From: Mycobacterium sp. IS-3022
GTDB taxonomy: Bacteria; Actinomycetota; Actinomycetes; Mycobacteriales; Mycobacteriaceae
Assembly (NCBI RefSeq): GCF_001500065.1
Contig: NZ_LQIN01000015.1
Span: 1 to 64,000, forward strand
Direction of reading: 5' to 3'
Length of the DNA: 64,000 nt
In this document: positions 16,232 to 24,902 of the stretch, one piece after another
Layout of the letters: the number at the start of each line of letters is the position of its first letter
How positions within the stretch are numbered: the first letter of the stretch is position 1
The notes under the pieces: generated by a model
The model's database searches: none
What the model was told of the DNA's origin: nothing
The model's input: only the letters and a program-made list of their open reading frames with translations
Program-made: the position numbers and the translations under genes

Positions 16232-17636
16232 CCGACTCGATCACCGTCAGCTCGCCGGAAAGCCCTGCAGCGCGGCGGATCTCGATGAACGCCTCGACCA
16301 TCGCGTCGGTCAGCTCGTGCGGGTCCGCCAGCGTGGCGCCGTCGGACAGCACGGAGATGTTGAGCTGGTCGACGTAGCTCCACACCGTGATGTTCAACCC
16401 GCTGCCGGTGGTGAGTGGACCGACGGAGTAGATCTCGGTGACCAGCGCGCCGCCGACGCGGCCGGGCTCACGCGGGCCGGGCACATTCGAAATCGGCAGG
16501 TTCAACACCTTGTTCTGGCCGTCCTTTTCGGCCAGCCAGTGAAACAACCGCTCGGCCGGAGCCGGCGGGAAATACGCCGACCACCGGCTCACCAGTTCCG
16601 GCCCCATCAGGTGGTGGGTGTCCTTGGCGTCGCTCGCGGCCTCGTGGACGGCGCGCACCCGCTCCAGCGGGTCGTCGAGCTGGATCGGCACCACCATCAT
16701 GACGCCGGTGAAGTAGTTGCCGGAGATGCGATCCGGTGAGAAGTCGAAGCTCACCGGCACAGAGGCCAACAGCGGGTGATCGGCGTGTCCGTCGTACTTC
16801 AGCGACAGTCCGCGCAGCGCGCCGGCGGAGATCGCGAGCACCATGTCGTTGATCGTGACGCCAAGGTGCTTCGCCGTCTCCTTGACGTCCGCGAGCGCCA
16901 GTGTGGTTGTGGCGAACTTGCGCTGAGCGTCGACCCTGTGGTTCATGAACGACGGCGGCGGCGTGAAGGGCCTGGTGAGTTCGGGCGAAAACTTCTTCGC
17001 GCTCTTGCGCACCCGCTGAATGCCCTGCGCCGTGTAGCGCATGACGCCGGGCAACCGGCCGATCTGTCGCATGTGGTCGGCGAACGCGGTTCGCACCAAC
17101 TCCGCCCGCCCCGGTGGCGGATCGGTGGCGTACGAGTCGCGCTCGGCCTGCGGGCCGGTCTGCAGGTCCATGCCGCGGGCCAGCAGATTCGCCGATGCGA
17201 CCCCGTCGGCGAGAGCGTGGTGGATCTTGCCCAGCACCGCAATCCGGCCGTTGGCGAGGCCCTCGATGAAATACATCTCCCACAGCGGCCTGCTGCGATC
17301 CAGCGGTGTGCTGGCGATCCGGCCGACCGCCTCGTCGAGTTGCCGGCGGCCGCCGGGACTGTCCACGCGGTATGGACGCACGTGATATTCGAGGTCGACC
17401 TCGCAGTTCTCCCGCCACATCGGGTGGTGGAACTTGAACGGGATGTCGACCAGTTCGTAGCGGAACGGGTCGAGCTTGTAGAGCCGCCCGTGGATGACGC
17501 GACGGAACTCCTCGATGCCGAACTGCCGGCCGCCCAGTTCGGTCAGGTCGATGACCGCCAGCTTGAGCGTGTGCATGTGTACGGACGGCGTCTCGCTGTA
17601 CAGCAGCACGGCGTCCCAGCCGCTGAGCCTCTTCAC
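16221..17636 (-). CDS. Wax ester synthase/diacylglycerol acyltransferase (WS/DGAT), Rv0221-like
   Basis: A 471-residue enzyme, close to Rv0221 (469). The catalytic HHxxxDG motif is at residues 139-145 (KIHHALADGVA), His140 being the presumed base. The C-terminal signature NLPISNVPGPREPGRV is typical of the family. These enzymes esterify diacylglycerol or fatty alcohols with acyl-CoA to make storage triacylglycerol or wax esters. The start is GTG at 17636 with GGAGG upstream; the frame beyond it lies inside lipC. lipC starts upstream on the same strand with 26 bases between, so synthesis and hydrolysis genes form one operon. Confidence 0.88.
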   Translation of the reverse strand: MKRLSGWDAVLLYSETPSVHMHTLKLAVIDLTELGGRQFGIEEFRRVIHGRLYKLDPFRYELVDIPFKFHHPMWRENCEVDLEYHVRPYRVDSPGGRRQLDEAVGRIASTPLDRSRPLWEMYFIEGLANGRIAVLGKIHHALADGVASANLLARGMDLQTGPQAERDSYATDPPPGRAELVRTAFADHMRQIGRLPGVMRYTAQGIQRVRKSAKKFSPELTRPFTPPPSFMNHRVDAQRKFATTTLALADVKETAKHLGVTINDMVLAISAGALRGLSLKYDGHADHPLLASVPVSFDFSPDRISGNYFTGVMMVVPIQLDDPLERVRAVHEAASDAKDTHHLMGPELVSRWSAYFPPAPAERLFHWLAEKDGQNKVLNLPISNVPGPREPGRVGGALVTEIYSVGPLTTGSGLNITVWSYVDQLNISVLSDGATLADPHELTDAMVEAFIEIRRAAGLSGELTVIESAMA

Positions 17637-17662
17637 CTCGTCACCCCCACCTCCGGAGGTGC

Positions 17663-18886
17663 CTATATAACCTCTTTGGCGCCGACCAGCGACCGGTTTC
17701 GGTGAACCTGGTTGAGGAACAGGCCGATTGCTGTCGCCGCCGAGCCGGTCCTGGCCCCGTCGGTCATGTCGAACGCGTGGCCTGCGCCAGGGAGTTCGAT
17801 ATAACTGACCACCGACCGCGACACCGCACGCATTCGCTCGACGAACGCGCGGGCCTGGGCGACCGGGATGACGCTGTCGCCGCTGCCGTGAACGACCAGG
17901 AAGGGCGGGGCGTTGCGGTGGACACGGGCAATCGGCGACGCCTTGCGGAAGACGTCGGGGTGGTCGGCGAGTTTGCGCCGGACCACCACGCGCTCGAGGA
18001 AGTCGACGAACCGCACCCGCTCGACGGTGGAGCGATCCTCCCAGTCGTAGCGGCCGTAGATGGGAACGACCGCGTCGACGGACGTGTCGGAACCCTCCGG
18101 CAGTTCGGCCTGCAGTTCGGGATCGTTGGGCGTCAGGCCGGCGAGCGCGGCCAGGTGCCCGCCCGCCGAGGTGCCTGCGACCGCGACGAAATGACGGTCG
18201 CCGCCGAACTTGTCGACGTTGGCCCGCGCCCACGCAATCGCTGTCTTGACGTCGGTGATGTGCGCAGGCCACGGGTGATGCGGGGCGACACGGTAGTCGA
18301 TGGACAGACACACCCAGCCCTGCTGAGCGAGGTGGCTCATCAGGGCGTAACCCTGCAGCAGTCGGCTACCGTGGACCCAGGCACCACCGGGCACGAAGAG
18401 CAGCACGGGTGCGGGCTCGGACGGCAGTTCCTCGGGCCGCCACACGTCCAGCAGTTGTGACGACCGCGGACCGTACTGCACGGAGGTGCGGTACACGCTG
18501 CGCCGGTATTCGCGAATGTTCCACAGCGGCGGCACCGATTGCGGTGCGGGCCAGTCGATTGCGAGGTCCTTGGCGTTGACGACGCCGCGCAGCGCGGCCT
18601 CGGCGATGGCGTTGGTGCTGTTGCGCTCGGACCGCTTGAGTTCGGCGCTACCCGGGCTCAACCAGGACTTCGCCGTCGCGTTCAGGAAGTCGGGCAGATG
18701 GCGGTAACCCCACACCCCCATCGCGGTCGCAGCGCCAAGCGGCTCAAGGTGTTTACCGATGACGGGCAACGACGCCGAAGCGACACTCATCGCCATCATG
18801 TAATCCGACGGACCAGCGTTGAGCAACCACCGCGCACGCGTCCAGAAGGTCGGTCCGGGGTACCGGGGCTCCGCTCGTTCGGCCAT
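17663..18886 (-). CDS. lipC: Esterase LipC
   Basis: A 407-residue alpha/beta hydrolase close in length to LipC (403). The N-terminal region SDYMMAMSVASASLPVIGKH, the oxyanion region FVPGGAWVHGS, nucleophile elbow GTSAGGH, acid in HGSGDSVIP and His in GAGHAFDM agree with my memory of Rv0220. LipC is a cell-surface carboxylesterase/phospholipase. ATG at 18886 (MAERAEPRYPG) is chosen; the longer frame would enter the divergent promoter region. A Crp-like site lies about 80 bases upstream, shared with the divergent acyl-CoA dehydrogenase gene. Confidence 0.82.
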   Translation of the reverse strand: MAERAEPRYPGPTFWTRARWLLNAGPSDYMMAMSVASASLPVIGKHLEPLGAATAMGVWGYRHLPDFLNATAKSWLSPGSAELKRSERNSTNAIAEAALRGVVNAKDLAIDWPAPQSVPPLWNIREYRRSVYRTSVQYGPRSSQLLDVWRPEELPSEPAPVLLFVPGGAWVHGSRLLQGYALMSHLAQQGWVCLSIDYRVAPHHPWPAHITDVKTAIAWARANVDKFGGDRHFVAVAGTSAGGHLAALAGLTPNDPELQAELPEGSDTSVDAVVPIYGRYDWEDRSTVERVRFVDFLERVVVRRKLADHPDVFRKASPIARVHRNAPPFLVVHGSGDSVIPVAQARAFVERMRAVSRSVVSYIELPGAGHAFDMTDGARTGSAATAIGLFLNQVHRNRSLVGAKEVI

Positions 18887-18965
18887 TGCGCGACTGTACC
18901 CCCGCGCCCCGCGCGGAAACGACAACATCCGGGAAGTGTCTACGCACGACATTTCGCACCCGAAT

Positions 18966-18981
18966 TGTGACGGCCATCACC
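18966..18981. promoter_or_regulatory. Candidate Crp (cAMP receptor protein) site
   Basis: TGTGACGGCCATCACC matches nine of ten fixed bases of the mycobacterial Crp consensus TGTGA-N6-TCACA. It lies between divergent lipC and the two-domain acyl-CoA dehydrogenase, so cAMP could act on either gene. Confidence 0.5.
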
Positions 18982-19047
18982 TATACCGTGACCTGCGCCT
19001 TCGGGCTAGCTTGGGTCACGACCGCCAAGCAGATGAGGACTTCCACC

Positions 19048-21216
19048 GTGAGCAAGTCAGCGCTAGCCATCACCGAAGAGCACGTCGACCTGGCCGATTC
19101 CGTATTTGGCCAGCTCAACCGGGTCAAGAGCCGGGCGGCCGCCCGCGCCACCCTCGACGACGGGTCCGCGCATCCGCCGGAGATCTGGTCGGCGGCGGCC
19201 GACCTGGGATGGCCGGGGCTGGCCATCGCCGAGGAACACGGCGGGTCCGGAGTCGGCCTCGCGGAACTGGCGGTCGTGTTGGAGGCCCAGGGTCACGAAC
19301 TCTGCCCTGGCCCGTTCCTGCCCAGCGTGGCCGCTGCCGTGGTGATCGACCGGTGTGCGTCGGACCCGGTTCGGGCGCAACATCTTCCGGGCCTCGCAGA
19401 TGGCAGCGTCGTCGGTGCGCTCGCGGTGGCGGGCAGCGTGACCATCGGATCCGATCTGACCGTCGCCGGTGAATGTCCCGCGGTGTTGGGTGCGCCGGAC
19501 GCGAACGTGCTGGTCGTGGTCGCCGGTGACGACGTCGTGGTGATCGATGCGGGCGCCGACGGTGTGACGGTGACCGCTCTGGAGGCGATGGACACCTCGC
19601 GCAGCGTCGGATCGGTGGCGTTGCGCGCAGTACCGGTCGCAGAAGATCACGTGCTGCGGGGCGCGGCGCGCAAGGCGCGCACGGTGTTTCGAATTCTGGC
19701 ATCCGCCGAGGCGGTTGGGGTCAGCTGGGCGACCTTGGAGATGGCCGTCGAGTACGCCAAGGTGCGGGAGCAGTTCGGCCGCACGATCGGCACCTTTCAG
19801 GCAGTCAAGCACCATGCCGCCAACATGCTCGTCAACGCGGAGGAGACCGCCGCCGCGACGTGGGACGCCGCCCGCGCCGACGATCTCGACAGCGCGTGGT
19901 TCGCCGCCGCCGTCGCCGCATCGCATGCGATACGCACGCAGCTCTTCAACGCGCAGAACAACATTCAGCTACACGGCGGAATCGGCTTCACCTGGGAGCA
20001 CGATGCCCACCTCTACCTGCGCCGCGCCCGCACCCTCGCGGCGTTGCTGGCCGAGGCGGGCGACCCGCTTCTCGACATCGTGGCGGCCCAGCGCAGCGGT
20101 GAGGCGCACGGCGCCACGTTCACGTTGCCGCCCAAGGCGGAGCAGTTCCGCCAGCAGGCACGTGAGGCCGTCGCCAAGCTGCGCTCCCTGCCCGCTGACC
20201 AGCAGCGTGACTTCCTCGTCGACTCGGGCTATCTGGTGCCGCACTGGCCGAAGCCGTGGGGCCGCGCGGCCGATGTGCTCGAACAGCTGGCCATAGAGGA
20301 AGAGTTCGCCGGCGTCGACCGGCCCGACATGGGGATCACTGGCTGGGTGACGTTGACCATCGCTCAGGCAGGCACCGACGATCAGCGGGAGCGGTGGGTG
20401 GAACCGGTGCTGCGAGGACAGGTGATGTGGTGCCAGCTGTTCTCCGAGCCGGGTGCCGGGTCGGACGCGGCCGCCGTGCGGACATCGGCGAAGAAGGTCG
20501 ACGGCGGCTGGCGGGTGACCGGTCAGAAGGTGTGGACCAGCCTGGCGCACCTTTGCCAGTGGGGGCTGGCGACGGTCCGCACCGATCCCGATGCGCCCAA
20601 GCATGCGGGTGTGACCATGATGGCGATCGACATGAAAGCCCCTGGCGTCACGGTGAATCCGCTTCGCGGTCTGACCGGTCACGCGCACTTCAACGAGGTG
20701 TTCTTCGATGACGTGTTCGTTCCGGATGCCGACGTGGTCGGCGATGTGAACAAAGGCTGGCTGGTGGCCCGCGCGACGTTGGGCAACGAACGCATCTCGA
20801 TCGGCGGCGGTTCGGGCGGGTCGACCGGCTTCACCGCAGAGGACCTGGTCAAGCTGCTCGACAACGCGCCGGTCGAGACCGCGGCGTATTTCGTCCGGCG
20901 AGCCGGTGAGGTCATCGCCGAGACGCACACGCTGCGGCTGCTGAACCTGCGCCGGGTGACCCGGGCTATTGCAGGTTCGGAGCCGGGGCCGGAGGGCAAC
21001 GTCACCAAGCTGCTGGTGGCCGAGTCGGGACAGCGGATGACGGAGCTGGCCATGGAGTTGGCCGGTTCGGCGGCGGTCGTCGGGCAGACCCCGACATTGA
21101 CGCAGTCCTATCTCGGCAACCGGGCGATGACCATTGCGGGCGGCACTTCGGAGATCACCCGTAACACCATCGCGGAGCGAATTCTGGGCCTGCCGCGTGA
21201 CCCGCTACTGAAATAG
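19048..21216 (+). CDS. Two-domain acyl-CoA dehydrogenase (FadE6/FadE22/FadE34-type)
   Basis: About 722 residues, two acyl-CoA dehydrogenase modules in tandem. The first ends around HGGIGFTWEHDAHLYLRR and looks non-catalytic. The second has the FAD/substrate motif CQLFSEPGAGSDAAAVRT and the C-terminal AGGTSEITRNTIAERILGLP. This double architecture is found in mycobacterial FadE6, FadE22 and FadE34; FadE34 acts on sterol side-chain CoA. GTG at 19048 has an AGGA ribosome site eight bases upstream and is preferred over ATG 19033. Earlier in-frame codons fall in promoter sequence including the Crp site. The substrate is not determinable. Confidence 0.85.
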   Translation: MSKSALAITEEHVDLADSVFGQLNRVKSRAAARATLDDGSAHPPEIWSAAADLGWPGLAIAEEHGGSGVGLAELAVVLEAQGHELCPGPFLPSVAAAVVIDRCASDPVRAQHLPGLADGSVVGALAVAGSVTIGSDLTVAGECPAVLGAPDANVLVVVAGDDVVVIDAGADGVTVTALEAMDTSRSVGSVALRAVPVAEDHVLRGAARKARTVFRILASAEAVGVSWATLEMAVEYAKVREQFGRTIGTFQAVKHHAANMLVNAEETAAATWDAARADDLDSAWFAAAVAASHAIRTQLFNAQNNIQLHGGIGFTWEHDAHLYLRRARTLAALLAEAGDPLLDIVAAQRSGEAHGATFTLPPKAEQFRQQAREAVAKLRSLPADQQRDFLVDSGYLVPHWPKPWGRAADVLEQLAIEEEFAGVDRPDMGITGWVTLTIAQAGTDDQRERWVEPVLRGQVMWCQLFSEPGAGSDAAAVRTSAKKVDGGWRVTGQKVWTSLAHLCQWGLATVRTDPDAPKHAGVTMMAIDMKAPGVTVNPLRGLTGHAHFNEVFFDDVFVPDADVVGDVNKGWLVARATLGNERISIGGGSGGSTGFTAEDLVKLLDNAPVETAAYFVRRAGEVIAETHTLRLLNLRRVTRAIAGSEPGPEGNVTKLLVAESGQRMTELAMELAGSAAVVGQTPTLTQSYLGNRAMTIAGGTSEITRNTIAERILGLPRDPLLK

Positions 21217-21657
21217 TCAGGCCAGCAGGGCAACTCCGCCGACGATCAGTGCGATGACTTTCACGGTCTCCAGCCCGACATACCCGTAGTGGGCGCGTGA
21301 CCGGCCCCGGCCCGACGGATTCTCTGCCGGCGGCGTGGACAGTACGGCGTCGGAACGCCGGTTCAGTGCCGGCCGAACCACCACCAGTTGCGCGGCCAAC
21401 ACGACGATGGCGACGACGATCGCGACGACGGCGGTCGCCGAGAACCCGTCGAGAACGATGGCGATCAGCAGGACGACGGCCAGCGCGACTTCGATGGTGT
21501 TGAGCGCGCGAAACACCAACCGGCCGATGCCCAGTCCGATCTGGATCGAAACCCCGGGCGCCCGGAACTTCAGCGGCGCTTCGATGAACGAGATCGCGAC
21601 CACCATGCCCAGCCAGACGAAAGTAGCCGCCGTTGCGATCGCGTGTGCGACGGTCAT
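21217..21657 (-). CDS. Four-helix integral membrane protein
   Basis: A 146-residue protein with four predicted spans: near residues 5-25, 50-68, 73-92 and 128-145. The sequence IEAPLKFRAPGVSIQIGLGIGR between spans 1 and 2 is polar and conserved-looking. ATG overlaps the stop of the upstream regulator (ATGA), so the two are co-translated and it is likely the regulator's main target. I do not recognise a characterised function. The stop codon directly abuts the convergent fadE stop. Confidence 0.75.
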   Translation of the reverse strand: MTVAHAIATAATFVWLGMVVAISFIEAPLKFRAPGVSIQIGLGIGRLVFRALNTIEVALAVVLLIAIVLDGFSATAVVAIVVAIVVLAAQLVVVRPALNRRSDAVLSTPPAENPSGRGRSRAHYGYVGLETVKVIALIVGGVALLA

Positions 21658-22301
21658 GATGCTCGCCTCCTCGGCGCCAGATCAGCGACACACAGCCCGG
21701 GTTCCGCGAACGGAATCAGCCCGTCCACGGTGAGCGGCGCGTCCCAGGCCTCCAGCGCGCCTTGCATGAGACCGAGATGCACCGGACATATCACGTCTCG
21801 GCGGCTGTCCGCCAGCTCCAGGAACGGGCAGTTCCGCAGTCCGATTTCACCGAGATCGGCAGCACCGGAATGTCTTTCGGGGGCGAACCCGAGATCGGCG
21901 AGTAGCCCGGTGAGCCGCTCCAGAGCCTGATCCGGCCCCGGGGCATCGTCGGCATCGTGTGAGACGGCTGTGTTCTTCGCCCAGCTGCGCCCGGCGGCGA
22001 CCGCCCGGCCCTGCGGGTCTCGCTGGCGCGCGAACGCGTCGGCCAGGACCGCGGCCAGCATTCGGTAGTCGCGAGGACCGTCGGGGTCCATACCCGTTGC
22101 GGCACGGAACATCCGAGGCGGGCGACCCGGTTTGGTACGACTGGGTTTGATCGATTCCACGCGTCCGCGGTTGACCAGCGCTTCAAGATGAAATCGCGCG
22201 GTGTTGGGATGGATCGACAACCGCTGCGCCACTTCGACGACGCTCAGGGGCGTGCCCGCGTCTCGCAGTGCCGCCAGCACGTCATCACGGCGTAGCGTCA
22301 T
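21654..22301 (-). CDS. COG2345-type winged-helix regulator, probable Fe-S sensor
   Basis: A 215-residue regulator. The N-terminal winged helix reads TPLSVVEVAQRLSIHPNTAR then FHLEALVNRGRVE. The C-terminal domain has NCPFLELADSRRDVICPVHL and a third Cys in EPGLCVADL, the cysteine pattern of the COG2345 group that includes the Fe-S repressor SufR. This suggests a cluster as signal, which is inference. ATG at 22301 is chosen over an upstream ATG (22331) because the latter lies within a TACAA-N7-TTGTA inverted repeat that looks like its own operator. The downstream gene overlaps by four bases. Confidence 0.8.
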   Translation of the reverse strand: MTLRRDDVLAALRDAGTPLSVVEVAQRLSIHPNTARFHLEALVNRGRVESIKPSRTKPGRPPRMFRAATGMDPDGPRDYRMLAAVLADAFARQRDPQGRAVAAGRSWAKNTAVSHDADDAPGPDQALERLTGLLADLGFAPERHSGAADLGEIGLRNCPFLELADSRRDVICPVHLGLMQGALEAWDAPLTVDGLIPFAEPGLCVADLAPRRRAS

Positions 22302-22326
22302 CGTCGCTCCCAGCTTGTGGTGTTTA

Positions 22327-22343
22327 TACAACTTGGTCTTGTA
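22327..22343. promoter_or_regulatory. Candidate operator of the COG2345 regulator (autoregulatory)
   Basis: TACAACTTGGTCTTGTA has perfect 5-base arms around a 7-base spacer and lies 26 bases upstream of the regulator start. A related ACAA-N6-TTGT palindrome occurs on the far side of the ferredoxin gene at 22604-22625. Confidence 0.45.
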
Positions 22344-22378
22344 ATAAGACGGTAGTCCTCAGAGCGCCGATCGGAAAG

Positions 22379-22570
22379 TCAGTCCTCTCGCGACAGCGCC
22401 GCGCGCGGACACTCGGCGACGGCCTTCTCGGCCTGCGCCTCCAGCTCGCCAGGCACCGGATCGAGGGTGACCACGGCGTAATCGTCATCGTCGAGCTCAA
22501 ACACGTCGGGCGCATACTTCACGCACATCGCATTGCCCTCACATCGATCACGGTCCACCACAACGCGCAT
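22379..22570 (-). CDS. Small single-cluster ferredoxin
   Basis: A 63-residue ferredoxin. Cysteines in DRCEGNAMCVKYAP and AECPRAAL give a C-x5-C...CP pattern with one ligand of a 4Fe-4S site replaced, as in mycobacterial 3Fe-4S ferredoxins that serve cytochrome P450s. ATG at 22570 has a perfect AGGAGG site. No P450 gene is nearby. It lies between the putative Fe-S regulator (same strand) and divergent lipW, flanked on both sides by similar palindromes, suggesting control by that regulator. Confidence 0.88.
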   Translation of the reverse strand: MRVVVDRDRCEGNAMCVKYAPDVFELDDDDYAVVTLDPVPGELEAQAEKAVAECPRAALSRED

Positions 22571-22603
22571 GACGCCTCCTCGGTTTCAGGACGACGGGCT
22601 GAT

Positions 22604-22625
22604 TTACACAAATCTGATTGTACAA
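22604..22625. promoter_or_regulatory. Second candidate operator between ferredoxin and lipW
   Basis: TTACACAA and TTGTACAA, six bases apart, form an imperfect inverted repeat (6 of 8 pairs) with the core ACAA-N6-TTGT. The core resembles the repeat before the COG2345 regulator gene, so both may bind the same protein. Confidence 0.4.
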
Positions 22626-22693
22626 ACAGCGGTAGTGGAGCGGCCTGGCCATTCACCGGCCCAGCTCGGCGCGGCCCTGGTAATACTTGTCGA

Positions 22694-23596
22694 ATGCCGT
22701 CCAGCCGCTTCCATCCCGATCTGCGTCGCGCCGCCCGCCTCGTCCCCAGGCAGGTGATCACGCCCGTGACGCTGCCGATCGTCCGGCTGGTCACCCGGCG
22801 GATGTGGCAGCGGGTACCCCGCGACGTCGAGGCACTGACCTTGCCGTCGGGTGTCGGCGTTCGGCTGTACCGGCCGACCGGCGGGAGCGGGAAGGGCGCC
22901 GCGCTGCTGTGGATCCACGGCGGGGGTTTCCTCATCGGACATCCTGGCCAGGACGACCAGCTGTGCCGACGTTTCGTACGCCGTCTCGGCGTCACCGTCG
23001 CCTCCGTCGACTACCGACTGGCCCCCGAACACGCATACCCGACCCCGCTGGAGGACTGTTATTCGGCGTTGACCTGGTTGGCGGCACTGCCGTCGGTTGA
23101 TCCCGAGCGCATCGCAATCGGCGGCGCCAGTGCGGGCGGCGGATTGGCCGCCTCGTTGGCGTTGCTCGCCCGCGATCGGGGCGAGGTGGCGCCGGCTGCC
23201 CAACTGCTGGTGTATCCGATGCTCGACGACCGCACCGTGAACCGCCGCGAACTGGACAATCCGGGGCATCGCCTGTGGAATCAGTCGAGCAACAAGTTCG
23301 GCTGGACGGCCTATCTCGGCGACGCCGACCCCGCTGTCGCGGTGCCCGCCCGGCGAGAGGACCTGGCCGGTCTGCCGCCGGCTTGGGTCGGGGTCGGAGA
23401 CCTGGACCTCTTTCACGATGAGGACCTCGCCTATGCCGAACGTCTCAAGGCCGCCGGAGTGCCGTGTGACGTCGAGGTCGTCGAGGGCGCCTTCCACGGG
23501 TTCGACGGCATTGTGCCGAAAGCCTCGGTGTCGCAACAGTTCTTCAACAGCCAGTGTGCGATGCTGCAGCGAACGCTGGCTCCAGCGGCGGCCTGA
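22694..23596 (+). CDS. lipW: Alpha/beta hydrolase, LipW-like esterase
   Basis: A 300-residue hormone-sensitive-lipase family enzyme (LipW of M. tuberculosis is about 302). Oxyanion motif LLWIHGGGFLIGH, nucleophile elbow GGASAGGG, acid in VGDLDLFHDE and His in GAFHGFDG are in the usual order, so it should be an active carboxylesterase. ATG at 22694 is chosen; upstream in-frame sequence lies across the ferredoxin promoter. Its orientation relative to lipC agrees with Rv0217c/Rv0220. It ends one base before the convergent amidohydrolase gene. Confidence 0.82.
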   Translation: MPSSRFHPDLRRAARLVPRQVITPVTLPIVRLVTRRMWQRVPRDVEALTLPSGVGVRLYRPTGGSGKGAALLWIHGGGFLIGHPGQDDQLCRRFVRRLGVTVASVDYRLAPEHAYPTPLEDCYSALTWLAALPSVDPERIAIGGASAGGGLAASLALLARDRGEVAPAAQLLVYPMLDDRTVNRRELDNPGHRLWNQSSNKFGWTAYLGDADPAVAVPARREDLAGLPPAWVGVGDLDLFHDEDLAYAERLKAAGVPCDVEVVEGAFHGFDGIVPKASVSQQFFNSQCAMLQRTLAPAAA

Positions 23597-23597
23597 G

Positions 23598-24902
23598 TCA
23601 GCCGCGCTCGAACACCACCTCACCCGCCGCCACCGTCGCGGTGACCAGTTCCGCATTCAGTTCGCCGAGTACTTCAGCGGGTGACGCGGCGAGTACGACC
23701 AGATCCCCTGGCTGGCCCGCCGCGACCGCGCGCGGCTCGCTAGGACGGTGGGCGTGCCCGAGAAACATGTCCAATGCCGTTCGCGCAGTAATGCGTTCGC
23801 CGGCGTTCAGCACTGCCCCGCCGGTGGTCACGCGTCGAACCGCGGCACGCATCGATGCCCACGGGTCGTCGTCGCCGAACGGCATGTCGGTCGACAGCGC
23901 GACCGGGATCCCGGCACGGATCAACGAGTCGACCCGCCACAGCTCATGATGCTCGGCAGCCGGCACGTCCTCGAGATACTGGTCGCCACGCTCCGCGACG
24001 AAGTTCGGCTGCGTCACAACGGTCACTCCGCTTTCCGCCAGAGACGCGACGGTGGCGTCGGGCACCACTGCGGCGTGTTCGATGCGGTCGTTCGGATGCG
24101 CTCCGGTCACCTGCAGGGCGGCCAGCGTGAGGGCCAGTTGTGCAGCGGTCACACAGTGCACCGCGACGGGCGCTTCGTCGGCGTGCCGTTCGGTGATCCA
24201 CTCGATCAGCTCGTCGAGGTCGAGATCGGTGTCGTGCAGGATCCGCTTGCCGGGGGCCAGACATTGCACGCGCTGGCGCAGCTCGCCGTGCCGGTGCGCC
24301 TCCATGAGCTTCACGATGTCGCCGACGTCGAGGTCCGGCGTGGCGTCCGTGACCCCCGTGACGCCGAAGCGGCTGAGCCGACTACTTACCTCGGCCAGCC
24401 CGCTTTCGTTGCGTTGCAACGTATCCGACCACGACCGGTCGGCGCTGCGCAGCCGCCCGTCGGGATGGTCAGCCATACCCACACGCGCCAGTCCGATCGA
24501 GTTCAACGTCCATAGCACACCGCTGCGATGCTGTACCCGCACCGGCACCGGCGGGGACAGCTCGTCGAGCACCGCGCGGTCGAGCCGGCCGGCGGCCGCC
24601 TCGTGATAACCCACCGCTCTGATCCAGCCGTCGGCGCCGACGTCCGCGGCGGCCAGCGCACCGGCCAGCTCAGCTCGGTCGCGCACGTCGGCCGGACCGA
24701 CCCGCACCGATGTCAACGCCGCGGCGGCGGACCGCAGATGAACGTGATGATCGTGCAAGCCCGGGATGACGGTGCGACAGGCGGCGTCGTAAACATGCTC
24801 TCCGGGAAGCGGCGCCAAGGTCTGCTCGACGGCCGTGATCTGTTCCGTGACCCGGATGTCGACGACCGTGCCGTCGAGCAGCGTCGCCCGCTGAATCAGC
24901 AA
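23598..24902 (-). CDS. Amidohydrolase-fold metal-dependent hydrolase (YtcJ-like)
   Basis: A 434-residue protein of the amidohydrolase superfamily. The first metal-binding motif is VIPGLHDHHVHL; later His residues are in VAVHCVTAAQ and IEHAAVVPD, and the final catalytic Asp in LSTDMPFGDDDP. Family members hydrolyse amide, ester or related bonds; the substrate is not evident. The start is TTG at 24902, overlapping the end of the CoA-transferase gene, so the two are translationally coupled. The pairing suggests a shared catabolic route for a CoA-activated compound. Confidence 0.78.
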   Translation of the reverse strand: MLIQRATLLDGTVVDIRVTEQITAVEQTLAPLPGEHVYDAACRTVIPGLHDHHVHLRSAAAALTSVRVGPADVRDRAELAGALAAADVGADGWIRAVGYHEAAAGRLDRAVLDELSPPVPVRVQHRSGVLWTLNSIGLARVGMADHPDGRLRSADRSWSDTLQRNESGLAEVSSRLSRFGVTGVTDATPDLDVGDIVKLMEAHRHGELRQRVQCLAPGKRILHDTDLDLDELIEWITERHADEAPVAVHCVTAAQLALTLAALQVTGAHPNDRIEHAAVVPDATVASLAESGVTVVTQPNFVAERGDQYLEDVPAAEHHELWRVDSLIRAGIPVALSTDMPFGDDDPWASMRAAVRRVTTGGAVLNAGERITARTALDMFLGHAHRPSEPRAVAAGQPGDLVVLAASPAEVLGELNAELVTATVAAGEVVFERG

